A stretch of 64,000 bases of DNA from Agelaius tricolor (GCA_023055355.1 JALJCS010000001.1:102285381-102349380), one strand, 5' to 3'; counted from the first letter of the stretch, positions 11,832 through 25,300 are shown. The notes: a model not told the origin generated them from the sequence alone. Numbers and translations are program-made.

Positions 11832-13190
11832 CAATTTTTCTATCTTTTTTTCGGTCTGTTACTTCTCTCAATGACAATCTAGCAACCTTTTCCTGAGTGA
11901 AAACCAACATATCCATGATCATCATAATTAGTAGCAGAACTGTAGTGTCTTTGATCTCCAAGAGCTGAAAGCAGCCCACTGTGCTAAACACTATACAAAC
12001 ACTGCACAGGTGCAAATGTAGCTCTAGAAGGAGCATCCTCACTTGCTCCAAGCAAGTTTAGATCTGGACACTGGCTAAACAAACCATCATCAGACTCTCT
12101 CTCCTTTTCTGATAAAGTGAACATCAGTGTCTCAAAAATTCATTGTGACTCAGCTGTCCGGTTCTGCAGTGCCTGAGGGGTGACACTGGACCTCACCCAG
12201 GCCATTGGTGGCAGCTCTACTGGCCTTGAAATCATCAATAAAAATATGTTCATTCCTTATGAAACTAGCTGTTTCTTGATTTTCCGGCCTCTTTCCCTCA
12301 AAATTTTCAATGAGTTTGTAAAAGAAGATGGCAATAAAAAACACTTGGATGGCTTGTTCTAGTAATAGCTTGTAATATGTTTAATGATTCTTTTCATTTA
12401 CTGAATAGCATTTAAGGTAAAATCTCATTCCAGACATACACAGTTCTGCTCTTAGTGCTGTTTCTATTTTACAGCAAGTTCTTCTTGTAACAAGATCTAT
12501 TTTATGAGGGTAGCTTCATAAAAGAAGATATGTTTTCATTTGCAGTTTGTTAAATTATGGCAGTTTCTGTATTTCTGTATCTAACTGCTAAGGAATGGCA
12601 GCCTTTTATTTGGCTACAGTTTTAGATAAATACATTATTTATAAAAATAAACATTTCTCTTATAATGTATCAGGAAATAGTTTGCATAATCCCCAACTTC
12701 TTGCAGAAATACAAACATGATTCATTTCCTTTTCACAGGTTTTGATGGAGTAAGAACATAAGAAAGCTGATTCAAAATACACCCTCTGAGGCCAAACTTG
12801 ACCTCTTCTCAAACACTTCTGCTAGGCTCAAAGAGGCTGATCCACAGGGATCGATGTCAAAGGAAGGTGCTCAGGGTCCAGGGTCTGGGATGCTGAATAT
12901 GGCACTTTTTCAAGGTGAAACAGCAACACAGAAGGAAGATATTTTTAAAGTAAAAGTACTTGCCTGATTCTCCTGTCACTGCTCAATGACATGCATTTAT
13001 GTATACTATTTAAAGCTGTGTTAAATGCAAAAATATGTGTAGTCTATGACACTCAGCTCAACAGATATTAAAAGATCCAGGTCTGTGGAAGTCATTTAAC
13101 TTGCTCTTTAAGACTTTTGCAACTGTTTCACATTTTCTGTGCCTTTTTAGTGTGTGAGATGAAAGCTGGATTGTGGTGATAGCTCAGAGT
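11832..13190. other. Non-coding DNA, nothing recognised
   Basis: AT-rich background with no transposon or RNA gene that I can identify. Confidence 0.5.
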
Positions 13191-13284
13191 TATTCTTTTT
13201 TTTCTCTTCCCCTTCTCCTTCCTCCCCCCTCACCTTCCTCTGCCCCCATCTCTTCCCTCCACTTCCCTTCTCTTCCCACTTTTT
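13191..13284 (+). repeat. Polypyrimidine tract (T/C), about 94 bp
   Basis: The plus strand is almost entirely T and C (runs such as TTTTTTTTCTCTTCCCC, then CCTCCCCCCTCACC), with only isolated purines. The opposite strand is a polypurine tract. Such tracts can adopt triplex (H-DNA) structure. No gene is adjacent, so a splice-acceptor role is not supported. Confidence 0.85.
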
Positions 13285-16200
13285 AAAAGAAAGGACGACT
13301 GGTTATTTTCATTATTATTTTATACCAACACTGAGTTGAAAACATTTGTAGTTGTTTAAATACTTAAGGAGGATCTGCTTCTTACCTCCGGGTAAGACAG
13401 TAAATTCTTCCATGTGTTGACTTCATCTGTTATCCCTACCCATTTTCCACATGCCTGAGGGATATTTACTCAGACAGACTCTCTGTACTAGAGAAATCTC
13501 CAGCGAAGGTCAGCCAGAGAAGCAGCGCTTACTCAGGAGCGATGTGATGGGTGTGTATGTGTGAACGGCAGGTCAGTGACATGTGCTGAGGAAGGAAAGT
13601 GGGAGCAGCCCTTTCCTCTTCAGCTCCCTCATGAGAGTAACCCTGGCTTCAGAACTGAAGAGCCTCCCTTGCTCTGCCATCTGCACTCCAAGCAGCACTG
13701 AGAGCGAGTCCTCCTCAAAACCTGATTCAAGGTCTTCATTCTCCAAACCTTTGAAACCCTAGTTTTTGCTAATTGAAAGAGTAAAAGCGGGGCCAAATCA
13801 TGCAATGGGGGATGAGCTATCTGGTGTGTTCACTCAAATGCTATGGTGCAGACCCAGAGTTTGGCATCCAGTAAGGGGTCTACAGACTGAGGACCCCTGG
13901 GGCTTGCATCTGTGTTTCAATTCTCTCCTGATGTTTTGCCTTTTCCTCCCTGAACCAGATGTCAAATTCAGCTGGCAGGTGAACATGAACCCCTACACAA
14001 TGTACATGTGATATGTACAGTCACAAGGTGGGGGGCAAGCTGCAAAGGTGAACATATGAGTTTGTTTTTATGGGGAGGAGGGAACCAGACATATGGAGAA
14101 TTTTTGCAAATTGCGTAAGTGACTTTGAACAAATGAGATTTGCCTTTCCCCATGACCTCTGAGTGCTAGGAAAGCTCTCCCCAGCCACAAAGCTCAATAA
14201 TCAAATGTCAGTCCTTCCCTTAGAACTAATTCCCCTTAACAGGGTTGTAGATGTGAATAGCCTCACTGGGATCAAAGGAGTTACTTACCTGCATGCAGTG
14301 TCAGGCACACACATTTGCAGGATCAGGCCCTCCAGGCACACAGCAGCTTTCATTGCCCTGCATGTTGCTAAGTCACAATCTGATGTCAATTAAGGAAAGT
14401 GAAGAGAAGCATATGCTTACATGGCAAGAGTGCTGCAGAATGTTTTAAAGTGTGAAAGGTTTAAATCACATCAAGGCTATAAAAATCAGCTTTGTTTATG
14501 GACTGGTGCAGAGACCTATTGTACTTTGTATCGATCAATCCATTGAACACCTGGTTCAAAATGTTCAATTGAAAGCTGGGGAAAAGTGCTAAATTGAACA
14601 ATCTAAGTAACCTGTGAACCTGACAGTCATAAATCAATGGAGATGTTACACACAGTTAACCCTAACCAGTTAGCAAGTTGTACCAATTATTCACTGTGTT
14701 ACCTGGTTAGGAGCTAGTTCACTGTTTCAGAATTGTACTAATACAGAAAACATCTTTGTGCTGAATGACCCTCAGTAAACAGTACCAGGTTCACTGAAGA
14801 CTTTCTCTCCTGCATCTGGGCTGGAAGAACCTTGCCTGAATATCAGTTTGGAAAAGAGGATACTTGAAATGAAGAGACAGGTTTACAAAAACTGCTAAAT
14901 TTGGGGGGCTTAAAAAGTGTGGCTACAAAAGATGAAGGATCCACTTTTCAAATGTGCTTTATTCTATGGGGAAGGTTATTCACACCTGTATGGGCTCTGA
15001 CAGACACTGAGTTTTCTGATGCCAGTGCTGTTTGCTATTTTTGTTCACAGGTTCTTTGCAGACTTCGAAGAACTTTGATTTGCTGGCCCACCTTGTCTTT
15101 TATATGCCTGGCAACATTTGCCTTTTTTTTTTTTTTTTGCTTCCTAAGGCCAGTAAATATGCTGAATTTTTCAGGAAGGCTTATGAGAACTTCTTGTTTC
15201 TGCTAAACCATTTTGCTTAGGGTGAATTGCATACACACCCCTAGTCCTCTATTAGATTTTACATTATTTTATCATTTCAGCTCAGACTAAAAGGGCTTCA
15301 ATCACCTGGGTTACACATGTAACTTAAAAAAATAAAACTGGTGAGATATTTGCACTTTTTTTTTCCTGTCCTTCTTGGGACATCAGAGACTTAGCAAAAA
15401 GCAATATCCACAGTTTGGAATTTTCCTCAGCCAGCTTTTTTAAACCTCTAGGTTGTAAATCCTGCTGGTCTACTGATTTAAATTGCTATTTAACATTCTC
15501 CTGATTTACTGAAATGAACAGCATTGCATTGTCCTCTTATAGGAGAACTGATTTTGTCTGTTTTTTCTTCCAAGAGAGATCAGATTTCTTTACAGAATAT
15601 ACAAATTTTTGCATATATTATTAAGATGGCTACAGTTGTGTGTAGTCAAGACCATAAATCTTTCTTGTTATCCTTAACTCTGATGAAAAACCTTCTTGCT
15701 TCCATCCTTATCAATTTTCTGTAGTTCTTATCTCCTGTCTAATTCATATTCTAATAAATGCCTTTTTTTTGGTGTAATTATTTTGATTTACATAGCTGTT
15801 TCACTTTTATGCAAGTCAACATTTAGTCCAGCTTTGACTCTTTTTTTCAAACCTCTGGTAAAATGTTTTTAAACACTTTCCAGTTATTATCCACATTTCC
15901 TGTCTAATTTCTTTCTCCCAAATGATTTAGCTCATAATTGTTTTCAGCTTTGCAAAATTGGCTCTTGCAATCCATCAAATATACATATTACTGCTCCAGA
16001 CTTTTCATTCTGATTGTATATAACAAACAGAAGCAAATCATGATCACTTTTATCTAAACTACTGCTGATTCCTTAAGTCTACATCTATGATATTTTATTT
16101 TCATCTATAAGGATAAAATAATGTGATACAGCTTTCCAAAAGTATTGGATGCAGCACTTTTTAAGGAACTTATAATTTATGGCTTATTCCAGGGATATAT

Positions 16201-18521
16201 TAATTTGGTGGCATGAAAACTCCAAACCATGCTATTCATATTGAAGTGCTGATGCTGCATGGTTTATTTTTCTTCTTGTTTTATGGATACTTACTTAAGG
16301 TGATAGTTTTTCCCTCTTCTTCTGATAATTACTTGTAGAAGGCATTAATAACACACACACAAACCCCATATTTTTTGTACCTCTTTTGTAAGAGACCAAG
16401 CTACAGATTAAGAATTACTTATGTCTTTGAGCCTATTTCCTAGTTTTATCATATTTCTTCTGCCCTATTTTCATGAGTAAATGGAATTTAGAAGGAGAAA
16501 ACTAGCTCCCCAAAGAATCTTTCCCAAGGAAAAGGAATGGATAACAAGTGGAATGTGTTTAACAGTTCCACCACAACTGATATTTTAAAAAGGGCAGAGT
16601 GCCTGTCTCAACTTTTCATGCTTTCTTGTTGCTCTCACCAACAGATTGTGAGATGATAAGGTGGATTAGAGCCAGGCTTCAGTATCACTTGTACCCTAGA
16701 ATCCAGGAAACTGGTTCTTGAGTGGGAGACACTGCTAATTTTGGTGGTTCTAGGATTTGATGCTGTATTGTTACTGTTAACAGAAAAAGTTAGAAATGAC
16801 AGCCAGCTTTCTGCCCTGAGATAGGCAAGATGATCTCATTTGGAGTTGTTTCCTGCTAGGGCTTTTTTAGAACATTCTGAAGCTACCTCACTTATGATTC
16901 TGTTCATCTTTGGTTTGTTTATGTTAAACATTTAAAAAACACTTGTATATATTTAAATTTGAAACCTTATAATATAATTTTTTTGCAGTTATGAGTTCAT
17001 CTTTCAAATTACATCAATGTTCAACAGAGTTAGTCATTTTAGTGACTTAGTGTTTTTCTTCAAAATCACCTGTTTTTCATAAAATGACCTTTTTCCTTCA
17101 GGACTGTCACTATAATTAATAACAATATAAATCTATTTTTCTGTGGCCTCTAAATGCTCAGGCAAATGTATTTCTTGGAGAATGGAGGTTTGTGAAATTA
17201 CTTTTTTGATGAAAAATGTAGGCTCTCCAGTGCCAAACATTTCATGAATTCATGTCGGTATACATGACACCAGTGCTTTTGCCACATTTTATTTTTATTT
17301 ATTTCAAAACTGAACATAAACTGTCCTGCTCCTTCCAAAATAACAAAATATTCATCTGTTTGAAGAAAACCCTTCTCCCTGAAAATATTTTGTACCATCT
17401 TTTCCATGAGAAAACTAGTGTGCTCAGCATCACCAACTGGATTAACTAATGAGATAGTAATGTGACACTCCTGCTTTCACAAGCATCTGGCCAAATGAGA
17501 GCTGGGCAGACTAGCAATGATTTCCATGGTGGCAATATTGTTGTGTCAGTAGGCACAGAGTGATGGACCACTGGGAGGTGAAGATAAAACAGAGAGTGTC
17601 AGGTGACAGCCGCATGGAACTCGGCAATTGGGCCTGAAAAGCTTTGATGACCCTGACTGTACTCAGTGAGGCTGTGCTCCAAAGGGAGGGTGAGAATTTC
17701 AGACACACTGCCTTCCTCATATCCAAGGACTGCAACTGGTTTTAAAAGCTGAGGCGACAGCGCAGTTAAGTGCGTCACTGTGAGGGGCTGCCCTCTGTGC
17801 TCAAAGAGGTTTGTAGGAAGCCCTGGGCTGTAGCTGTTTGAGCAAGGAAATGTATTTATTCACTGCAAAATGATGACGATTAAACTGCAGTTTCAGATGT
17901 AGGGCTTCCTCTGGTGATGCAAGAAATCACCCTAAGTGGATGACAGAGACTGGCCAATGGATCAGGAAGGTTCATAGTAATGGTCTTTCTGTGGGACACA
18001 TCACTGAAAACTGCCTTTTCCAGCATCCACATTTTGTAGGATTAAAAACCTATGGCTCAAATTTTAGCAGAGCAGCCCAAATGAATTTATAAGGATTATT
18101 TCCAGTTCAAACTTTGCATGATCCTTTTCCTGTGAATGTTTGCCTATCTCCCTGTAGCAGTACAAGCTGTGGAAAGATAGGAAGTTCTGGCAGATCACAC
18201 CGGCAATAATGGCAGAGTGTAGGAGGACGGGGCCACAAGCTCACTCTTCCTGCACTCATCCATCCCCTTGTATGAGATTGCTGGTTATGCTGCTCACATA
18301 TGAAATAAAAATTTGTTAATCCTCAGAAAACATGCTAATGCAGTGGGAGATTATCAGATATACTGGGTCTAGGTGAGATGGAGGTAATTTCCCCAACAGC
18401 AACACTCACAGTTCTGTGCTTTGTATTAGTAGCTAGAAAGGTGTTGAGAATAGATGCCGGTGCTTTGGCTCACACAGCATCAAGCCTGTCCAACAGACAG
18501 CATCAAGTCTATCCAGCTTTT
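13285..18521. other. AT-rich non-coding DNA with T16 run and motif-dense patch
   Basis: No coding or transposon similarity was recognised. A T16 run lies at 15123-15138 and an ACACACACAC stretch near 16350. The patch 14520-14711 has repeated TTGAAC/GTTCAA motifs and a 9-bp inverted repeat and is discussed as a finding. Confidence 0.5.
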
Positions 18522-18747
18522 TTTAGGAAAAAGTTTTTTACAGAAAGGGTGATAAAGTCCTGAAATCATCTGCCCTGGGAGAGGGTGGAGTCACCATCCC
18601 TGGATGTGTTTCAAAAGAGATTGGATGTGGCACTCAGTGACATGGTTTAGATGAGGTGTTAGGGCATGGGTTGGACTTGAAGATCTTAAGGGTCTCTTCC
18701 AGCCTAGTGATTCTATGATTCAGTGATTCTGCAGTTCTGTGATTCTG
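18522..18747 (+). mobile_element. CR1 LINE 3' end, sense
   Basis: A 3' CR1 tail of about 225 bases. It contains 'gtggagtcaccatccctgg' (about 18586), 'gggcatgggttggactt' (18663), 'ggtctcttccagcc' (18690) and then repeated 'gattctatgattcagtgattctg' type octamers to 18747. Similarity may begin somewhat upstream. It is 5'-truncated with no coding part left. Its sequence differs from the 3597 and 11462 copies, which indicates a different CR1 subfamily. Confidence 0.88.
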
Positions 18748-20756
18748 TGAACATTCTTCTCTGACCAGTAGGTTGAGGGTGGGAAAGATTTCAGGAAGGG
18801 ACACAGCCAGGACAGCTGAGTCAAACTGACCAGATCATACCATATGATGCCTGCTCAGCAATAAAAGCTAAGAAAATAGAGGGGAGGGAGCATTTGTTAT
18901 TACCCTTGTCTTCCAAAGAAAACACTATGCATACTGAAGTCCTGCTTCCTAGGAAGTGGTTGGTCATTGTCTGCTCATGGGAAATAGAGAATAAATATTT
19001 TGTTTTCCTTTGCTTCCACACATAGCGTTTGTTTAATTAAAGTGGCTTTGTCTTGATCCATGAGGTTATTTTTCATCTTATTTTCTTCTCCCCATCCTGT
19101 TGACAAGGGGAGTGATAGAGTGGCTTGGTGGACCCCTGACATCTTACCAGAGTCAGCCCACCACACCAGATCTGCTTGAAACCTGCTAAACACAGTCATG
19201 AGGTATGGTTTGGGTCAGTGCAACTAAGCATTAACCAAATTACCTTCCAATGACTAACCCTGCTGGCTGATATCTAATTTACTTTCCCTTGTTTCACTTG
19301 CCATTGGATTTAGGACAGGAAGTGATAGAGAGCACTGTAAAATCAGATAATAATGTGATTTGAAAATGAAAAAGATATTCCATAAATAATCTGACTTGTG
19401 TAAGAGTCACTCTTGCTATGGGAATTAATTAACAATCAAGTCATGTCTGTGCTCCTTCCTGGTGGCTGCAGTAAGCTTTTTTCTTGGTCCAAAGAGCTGA
19501 ACATAAATAAGATTGCAACTAAGTGTATGGTGTGAAGGAGAATTTGGCATTTGGGAAAACAAATTTAAAGCAGCCCCAGAGTATCACTGTGAAGTTTTCC
19601 CTTTGCAAATGCTGTCTCAGTTGGCAAAAAGGAATCAAGAGACATATTTACAATTTAAATGCAAGTTTGGTCATCGAGGACATTTTTTTCAGGTTGATGT
19701 GGATCAAATATGTCCACTGGGTTACAATGCTGAGACCACCCAAGCTTTTGCTAATGCTGGTGTTTACATAAAGAATTAGAAACAAGCTTCTCTCCAATTA
19801 GAAAGCCAATATCTAACGAGAGACTAACTTCTTATATACCCTATAGTCTAAATGTTAATAGCTTTGACCTCCTTCAGTTTAATCTTAATCTCTTTGACAG
19901 AGCAAGTGGACTTGGGGTTATATTTTACCAAATTGTTCCCTTTGTTTTCTTTCCCTCCCTCATATTTCCAACAGTGACTATGTCACATATTGCAGACCCA
20001 AATGAAAGCCTGTCTTCTTTTTCAATCAGTCATATCACCAAGTATATGAGCAGGAAAACCCTTGTGATTGACACTGCTTCAACAAAAGCAGACTCAGTTT
20101 GCAGACGATAAGAGGCAAAGTCATACAAGCAGTGTTTACAAAGCAGTGAAGGAGAGAAAAAAAATTAATGATAAAAGGACTAATCTTATTGTTTTACTAG
20201 ATGAGAGAATGGTTCTTTGTGTTTACTCTAGCAGAAACCGACAGATTGTCTCTCACCTCCCTTGTACACTTTTGGCAGCAAAATAATTTCCAGATTCTGT
20301 ATCAAATGCTGGCTGGTGGATTAAAACAAGGGCTCTGGAATGCCTGGGAAGCCCCAGAAAGCAGAGGAGTGCCTGCACATGACAGCATGGGCATGCACTA
20401 CCTACAGCAATGCTGTGTAATTGGGTATTACCTCCCTTATGAAGGTGGAATGAGGTGTAATACCAACAGAAGCAAGAGCCTTTAAAGGATAAAGAAACAA
20501 AGCTATGTGAAAACAGTGAAATGGCTGATCTGATGTGTTTTCTGTAGCATGGCAATCTCCCTGCTATCAAGAACATTCTTTGTGATTTCTTCCCTCTTAG
20601 GGAGACCAGACCCATGTCAGCTCTAATCAAAAGGAGTCCCAGCTTTCAACCCATGTTCCTGATACTGGAGTACTTTTATGGCAATATGGCCAGCACAGAT
20701 CAATGCAGCACCATTGCCATTTCTTGGTGCCAAGTACTGGAGAGGGATGACTGGAA
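18748..20756. other. Non-coding DNA, nothing recognised
   Basis: It contains overlapping 80-90 codon plus-strand frames at 19513-19779. These have no recognisable domain and lie in two phases over the same bases, so I do not annotate them as genes. Confidence 0.5.
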
Positions 20757-20870
20757 CAGATTCACAGTTTATGTTGGAAAGGACCTCTGGACATGACACA
20801 GCCTAAGCACTGCCCAAAGAAAGGCTGACTTCAAATCTAGATTGCCCAGAGCACTTCTGATATTCACGAC
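20757..20870 (-). mobile_element. Short CR1 3' end, antisense (decayed)
   Basis: The plus strand has 'tcacagtttatgttggaaagg' followed by 'acctctgga', then 'tagattgcccagagcact' at about 20838. This is the layout of an antisense CR1 tail of the 'ggttggaaaggacctctgga' type. Only about 110 bases survive and the tail octamers are eroded. The call rests on this short similarity. Confidence 0.55.
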
Positions 20871-23800
20871 TGGAAGGCAGCAGGGTGGCCCCACTGTGTC
20901 TTTTCTCAGGACAGCACATCTGTACAGAAATCTGTTTTAACCATGTGTAATGGTTGCCATTGACTGCACAGGAGGCAGGACAGAGAATTGAAATCCAGGA
21001 CGATCTCAACAGGAGAAGGACAGGGTAACCTTGCTTTCCAGCTCCTCTGCTGTTCATTAGTTTCATGGCTTAATTCCTATCTCTTGCTAGCAGGGCCTGG
21101 CAGCTTTGTCCTTCCAGCAGCTGAAGTCACGCTGCCTCACCACCGTTCACCAAAGGTTGCTGAACAAATGTTGCCAATTTCTTTCTCTTCAAGATGAAGC
21201 CTGCCAGCTCAGTCGTGTCCTTCACTGAGGGTGAATGTCTAGCTGTGCAATAATCAGTGGTTGCAGTCTCTATTGAGATGTGGTACGTTGCTCAGAGAGC
21301 AGGTGAAGCAATACAAGGCAAGACAAAACTGTTTTGATGATTATTCCCCAAAAGTCTCTACGGAGTATGTTCAGTGTGTTTGTCTAATCTAGCTGTCCCA
21401 TAGGCAATGTGAGAAGCAGAACCAGCACTGAGGGAATAGCACACACCTCAGGTTTCATTGAAAGATTTAATTTCATTCCATTCTGCCTCACTAAAAAGAC
21501 ATTGACACTTTTAAAAAACATTACTTGAGTTAAAGAAGGTACTCTGTTGGGGGGAAAAATTGACTTACCAGGTGATGAAACACATGCAATTTTAATGTTA
21601 TCCAGAACAATTGCAAATGATAGCAAATAATATAGAGTTTCAAAATGAGGAAATCCAAAAATGACATTCTTCCATATATTTCTGAGTTGTGCTCAATTTA
21701 CTGGTGTTTAGCAAGTTATCAAACATCAGCAGAGACACAGGAACTGTATTTACATGTGCCTATGGCTTATGGAAAATATGAATATATTTGGTTTACAGTG
21801 GAAGTGTCTTTTACTGTGTGCTAAGGTAAGTTAATATTTTAAATATATATTTATTTGTTGCTAGTAAATGCTTGCATATTGGATGCATTTACCATACCCA
21901 CCACCACACAAGATGTAATTTGTTAATTTGTGGTAAGATGATCAGGTGACTGAGCTCTCTCTGACATTTGTGCTGCTTCAAACTCATGAGTTGTTCTTGC
22001 AAACCTCCATGAATTAATAAATAAGGATCCTGGCAAACTACCCCTCAATGATTTTCCATGGCATCTGCATTGACAAATAAAGCTGTGAAACATTTTGCTT
22101 TGTCAATTGCGAACAGTTACGGTTCTCCTCTGGTACATTAGTTAGAGTAATTTGGGTTTTAGAACAAAAATGAGTTTCTATAACACAGACACACAAAATG
22201 AATATCAGGGAAATCAATCAAAGTGTAATAAACTTTTATTAAAAAAAGACATCACTCTCTGGCAATTCATAAAACAAGTCTCCAAATCTGTATAGACAGT
22301 ACAAATAAACATAAAATGATTCTTTAAGGGCATAATGAAAGATTCTGTCAACAACAATAAGAAAACAAAGCATAGATCTATGTTTGTGAAAGAAATAGCA
22401 CATTTTCTGTTTTTCAGAAAGCCTTTGGCACTTCTTTTTTATAAAAAAAAAAGAGCACAAGATTCAAGAAATGAGTTCCCCACCTGAGCAATGTCTTTTT
22501 AGTTCTTTCTATTCTACCAAATTTACCATTGATGATCTGAATGGGTCTTGATACTCCATGAGGGTTTTTGAACTTGCTGGAGTACTTTAAGCTAATCCTG
22601 AATGTCTGGGACTTGGCCACATACCTAAGTACAGCAGAGTTCTACTCTATTCCTAGAGTATTATTTCTGTAAGACAGAAGCCTCCTTTTTGCTTAAACAA
22701 TATATTTCAAGCTAACCCTTTTCCAAAAATTACAATTTTTAATTCTATGAAATGTTGCTGGTATAATGTATGTTATTAAAATCACTGTTCTTTATTTTGT
22801 TTTCTTTTTGAGTTCATTTTAAGTATAAAGTTACCAAAGCCCTACATCATATTTGGGTCAAAAGATAATCAGTTGAAAAGGGATGTTTATTTAATAATTA
22901 TCCTTAGAAAATGAATATGAGGGCAGAAGGGTGAATTACAGGTCATTTAATCAGAATTTGAGTCTCATATTAATTGAACATTTGGATTTAACTTCCAACT
23001 TGCAAAAGACTTCAACTTTTGAACTGGCAGTACCTAAAATGAAATGGAGTCTATGTCTAAGAAGGTATTTATTTTAGAACAGGTATAAGGAGTAGGCAAA
23101 AAAAAATACTCTCCATAATGAAAGAAAAATGAGCAATACCTGAATGTTTTCTGAAAAAAAAAAAAGGAAAAAACAAGGCTGAGAGCTGAGCAATACAAAG
23201 GCCTTCAGAGATCTTCCATATGGACCACACTAAACTCTGCACTGCTGAAAAGACCTACCTGGTCATCACCTCAGTCCCTCTCAGATAAATGGTATTTTCT
23301 TACACTCCCTCCCTCTCTCTCATCCTCCTTCAAACCTTCTTTCTTTCTTCCATTACCCTGAATACCTTAATTTGCTTGTCAGGATTCAGAAAAGATAGCA
23401 ATTAAAAGACATTTCCAATAAAAAAAAAGACTATTTCTTCAAACTTGTCTCAGTTGCCTACTCAACTTTTTGTTCTCATCTGTTCCTTGTAACAGCTCTC
23501 TGGGTAACTTCAGGCAATTTATTTTCCTTCCTTGAGCTGAAGCCCTTGAGAATTTCCCCCTACTAGCTACATAAGAGTTTCATTAGCTCCCAAATGGTTT
23601 CAAATTTTTGTCCACATCCTTATGTTCAGGTACGAATCATCCATATGATGAATCCCTCTCTGCATCAGACACCTGAAAGTGCAATCTTACTGCTTCAATG
23701 CTTGTTGTAAAGCCACGACATCAGTACTCTGTAGTTCATTCTGTTTCTTGTGTGCAACAAAGGAATAAAGGCATTATGCAACAGAAAAATTGAGGTTTGC

Positions 23801-24580
23801 ATTTTTCAATCTGAGTCTGAAAACATCAAGTGCAAAGTAACTGTTAAATATGTTAACACGAATGTGATTGACAAACCTTGAAATGCAAAAGATAAAGCAC
23901 ATAAATGCACACCTGTGTCTCTTCATGTTTGTATTGCAAATCAGCTGGTAACAAACCTGGCTTTTTTTTAATAAGAAATTTTGTATTTCCTGTGAAACCT
24001 AAATACTGGTAACTTTAATAGCTGGTTAGGCCATTCTCCTCCTGGTTTGCTTGTTTGTTTTTCTTTTAAAACACCATATCCCTGGCTCCTTTTGATATTA
24101 TTACTGATACTATTATAAGGGTGAATTAGTGTTACTAATGAGCACAATGCAGACATATACACAAACATATATAAAAGGTTGTCTTTCCTTCAAGGACAAA
24201 ACCAGAGACCTGAAAAAAAAAAAAAAAGAAAGAAATTAATGCAATCTTCTAAATCTGAATGTTATTTGACATTCATCAGAGCCAAGAGGTACTCAGTACA
24301 TTTAAAGTCAAGGTGCCTAAATAAAGAATTAATAGCTCTGTATGAGGCACCTCTTTTGAACACCTGAAGGTTATAAGAAATGAGGACATGGATCTAGAAT
24401 GCAAATTGTTATGCAGCTGTTGCTGCTGCTGTAATAAGCTAACTTTGTTATTATGTTTGCCAGGTAACTGCAATCTTTATAGAGAACAAACATATCAAAG
24501 GTTTATTTTGTTGCATTTATAGTATTAGGAATTGATGGAACATGAGTTAAGATAAAGAACTTGGAGCACTAGGTAGGGCT
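20871..24580. other. AT-rich non-coding DNA
   Basis: No gene recognised. It includes the head-to-head polyadenylation-like sequence at 22227-22240, an A-rich patch at 23099-23176, a CT-rich patch at 23298-23353 and an A15 run at 24213-24227. Confidence 0.5.
22227..22240. terminator. Bidirectional AATAAA polyadenylation-like signal
   Basis: AATAAA on the plus strand (22227-22232) is followed two bases later by TTTATT (22235-22240), which is AATAAA on the minus strand. On the minus strand a T/A-rich, stop-filled stretch resembling a 3' UTR lies upstream. No gene was identified on either side, so use as a real cleavage signal is unproven. Confidence 0.25.
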
Positions 24581-25197
24581 GTATGTGGGAGACTTTGGAA
24601 GCTGATGACTCAGAACTCCTACACTGAAGCTTGCGGAGTTCATCTGTGATTTTGGGACTTAAATTTGCCTTTGTCCATTAAAAGGAGAGTGGGAGGTCAG
24701 GTCTCCAGCTGTTTTCTGGAAGCTGTACAAGTTCTCCAAGCGATGGCCAGTGACCAAGAGCCCAAGAGGACACAAATACCGTATGACCCTTTGCATTGCT
24801 ACCCTTGTGAATTCTGTTCTTGGTTTGTTTTGAGGGCACATGATTGTCTTGCACCCACTGCTGGGACAAACCCTCTTCTCTGCCCTGCACTGCTCCAGTC
24901 CCACCTCATTCTGCTCAGGGACCTCTACTCATGAGACAACAATGGACAGAACTTTTCAAATTGTGAGATCCTGCTGGACAAAAAGGGGGAACTGATTTCC
25001 TTTTCTCTTTACACGTTCCTTTGGGCCAAAATGGGCTTTGGTGTCAGTAACACAAGTTTATTCAGAAAAAGCATTTACTTTATCAGTACTGAGTTTTCAC
25101 ATGCAAATTATACTATTTGGATACTGCAGATTCAGCAGCGTGCTTCAAAAAGTAGAATAAGCACCTCATATTATTACATTGAGAGAGCTGAGGGGAG

Positions 25198-25203
25198 AGG
25201 CAT
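25198..25203. repeat. Target site duplication, left copy (AGGCAT)
   Basis: AGGCAT directly precedes the TG of the solo LTR and recurs directly after its terminal CA (25444-25449). Six-base duplications are typical of ERVK/beta- and alpharetrovirus-like integrases. Confidence 0.85.
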
Positions 25204-25210
25204 TGTGGGA

Positions 25211-25254
25211 AGATATCACGATATTATGCTCAAGATATCGCGATGCTACGCTCA
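25211..25254 (+). repeat. Imperfect tandem 22-bp repeat in LTR U3
   Basis: Two adjacent copies (25211-25232 and 25233-25254) begin AGATATC and end GCTCA. They match at 18 of 22 positions and all differences are transitions. Duplicated U3 motifs often act as enhancer or transcription-factor sites in retroviral LTRs; the role here is inferred. Confidence 0.85.
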
Positions 25255-25300
25255 GGCGGAACCCCTACCCTTTTACCGTTGCCTGAGCGTTAACCCCTGT

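Noticed and set aside
11707..12051. 114-codon minus-strand frame
   Set aside because: It runs antisense across the 3' end of a CR1 and into flanking DNA and resembles no protein.
15123..15138. T16 run as a possible antisense LINE/SINE tail
   Set aside because: No retroposon body or target duplication is next to it, and CR1 elements do not end in poly(A).
19513..19779. Two overlapping 80-90 codon plus-strand frames
   Set aside because: They cover the same bases in different phases and show no motif. No splice sites fit.
24213..24227. A15 run as a processed-pseudogene tail
   Set aside because: The sequence upstream contains no recognisable coding or mRNA-like body and no flanking duplication was seen.
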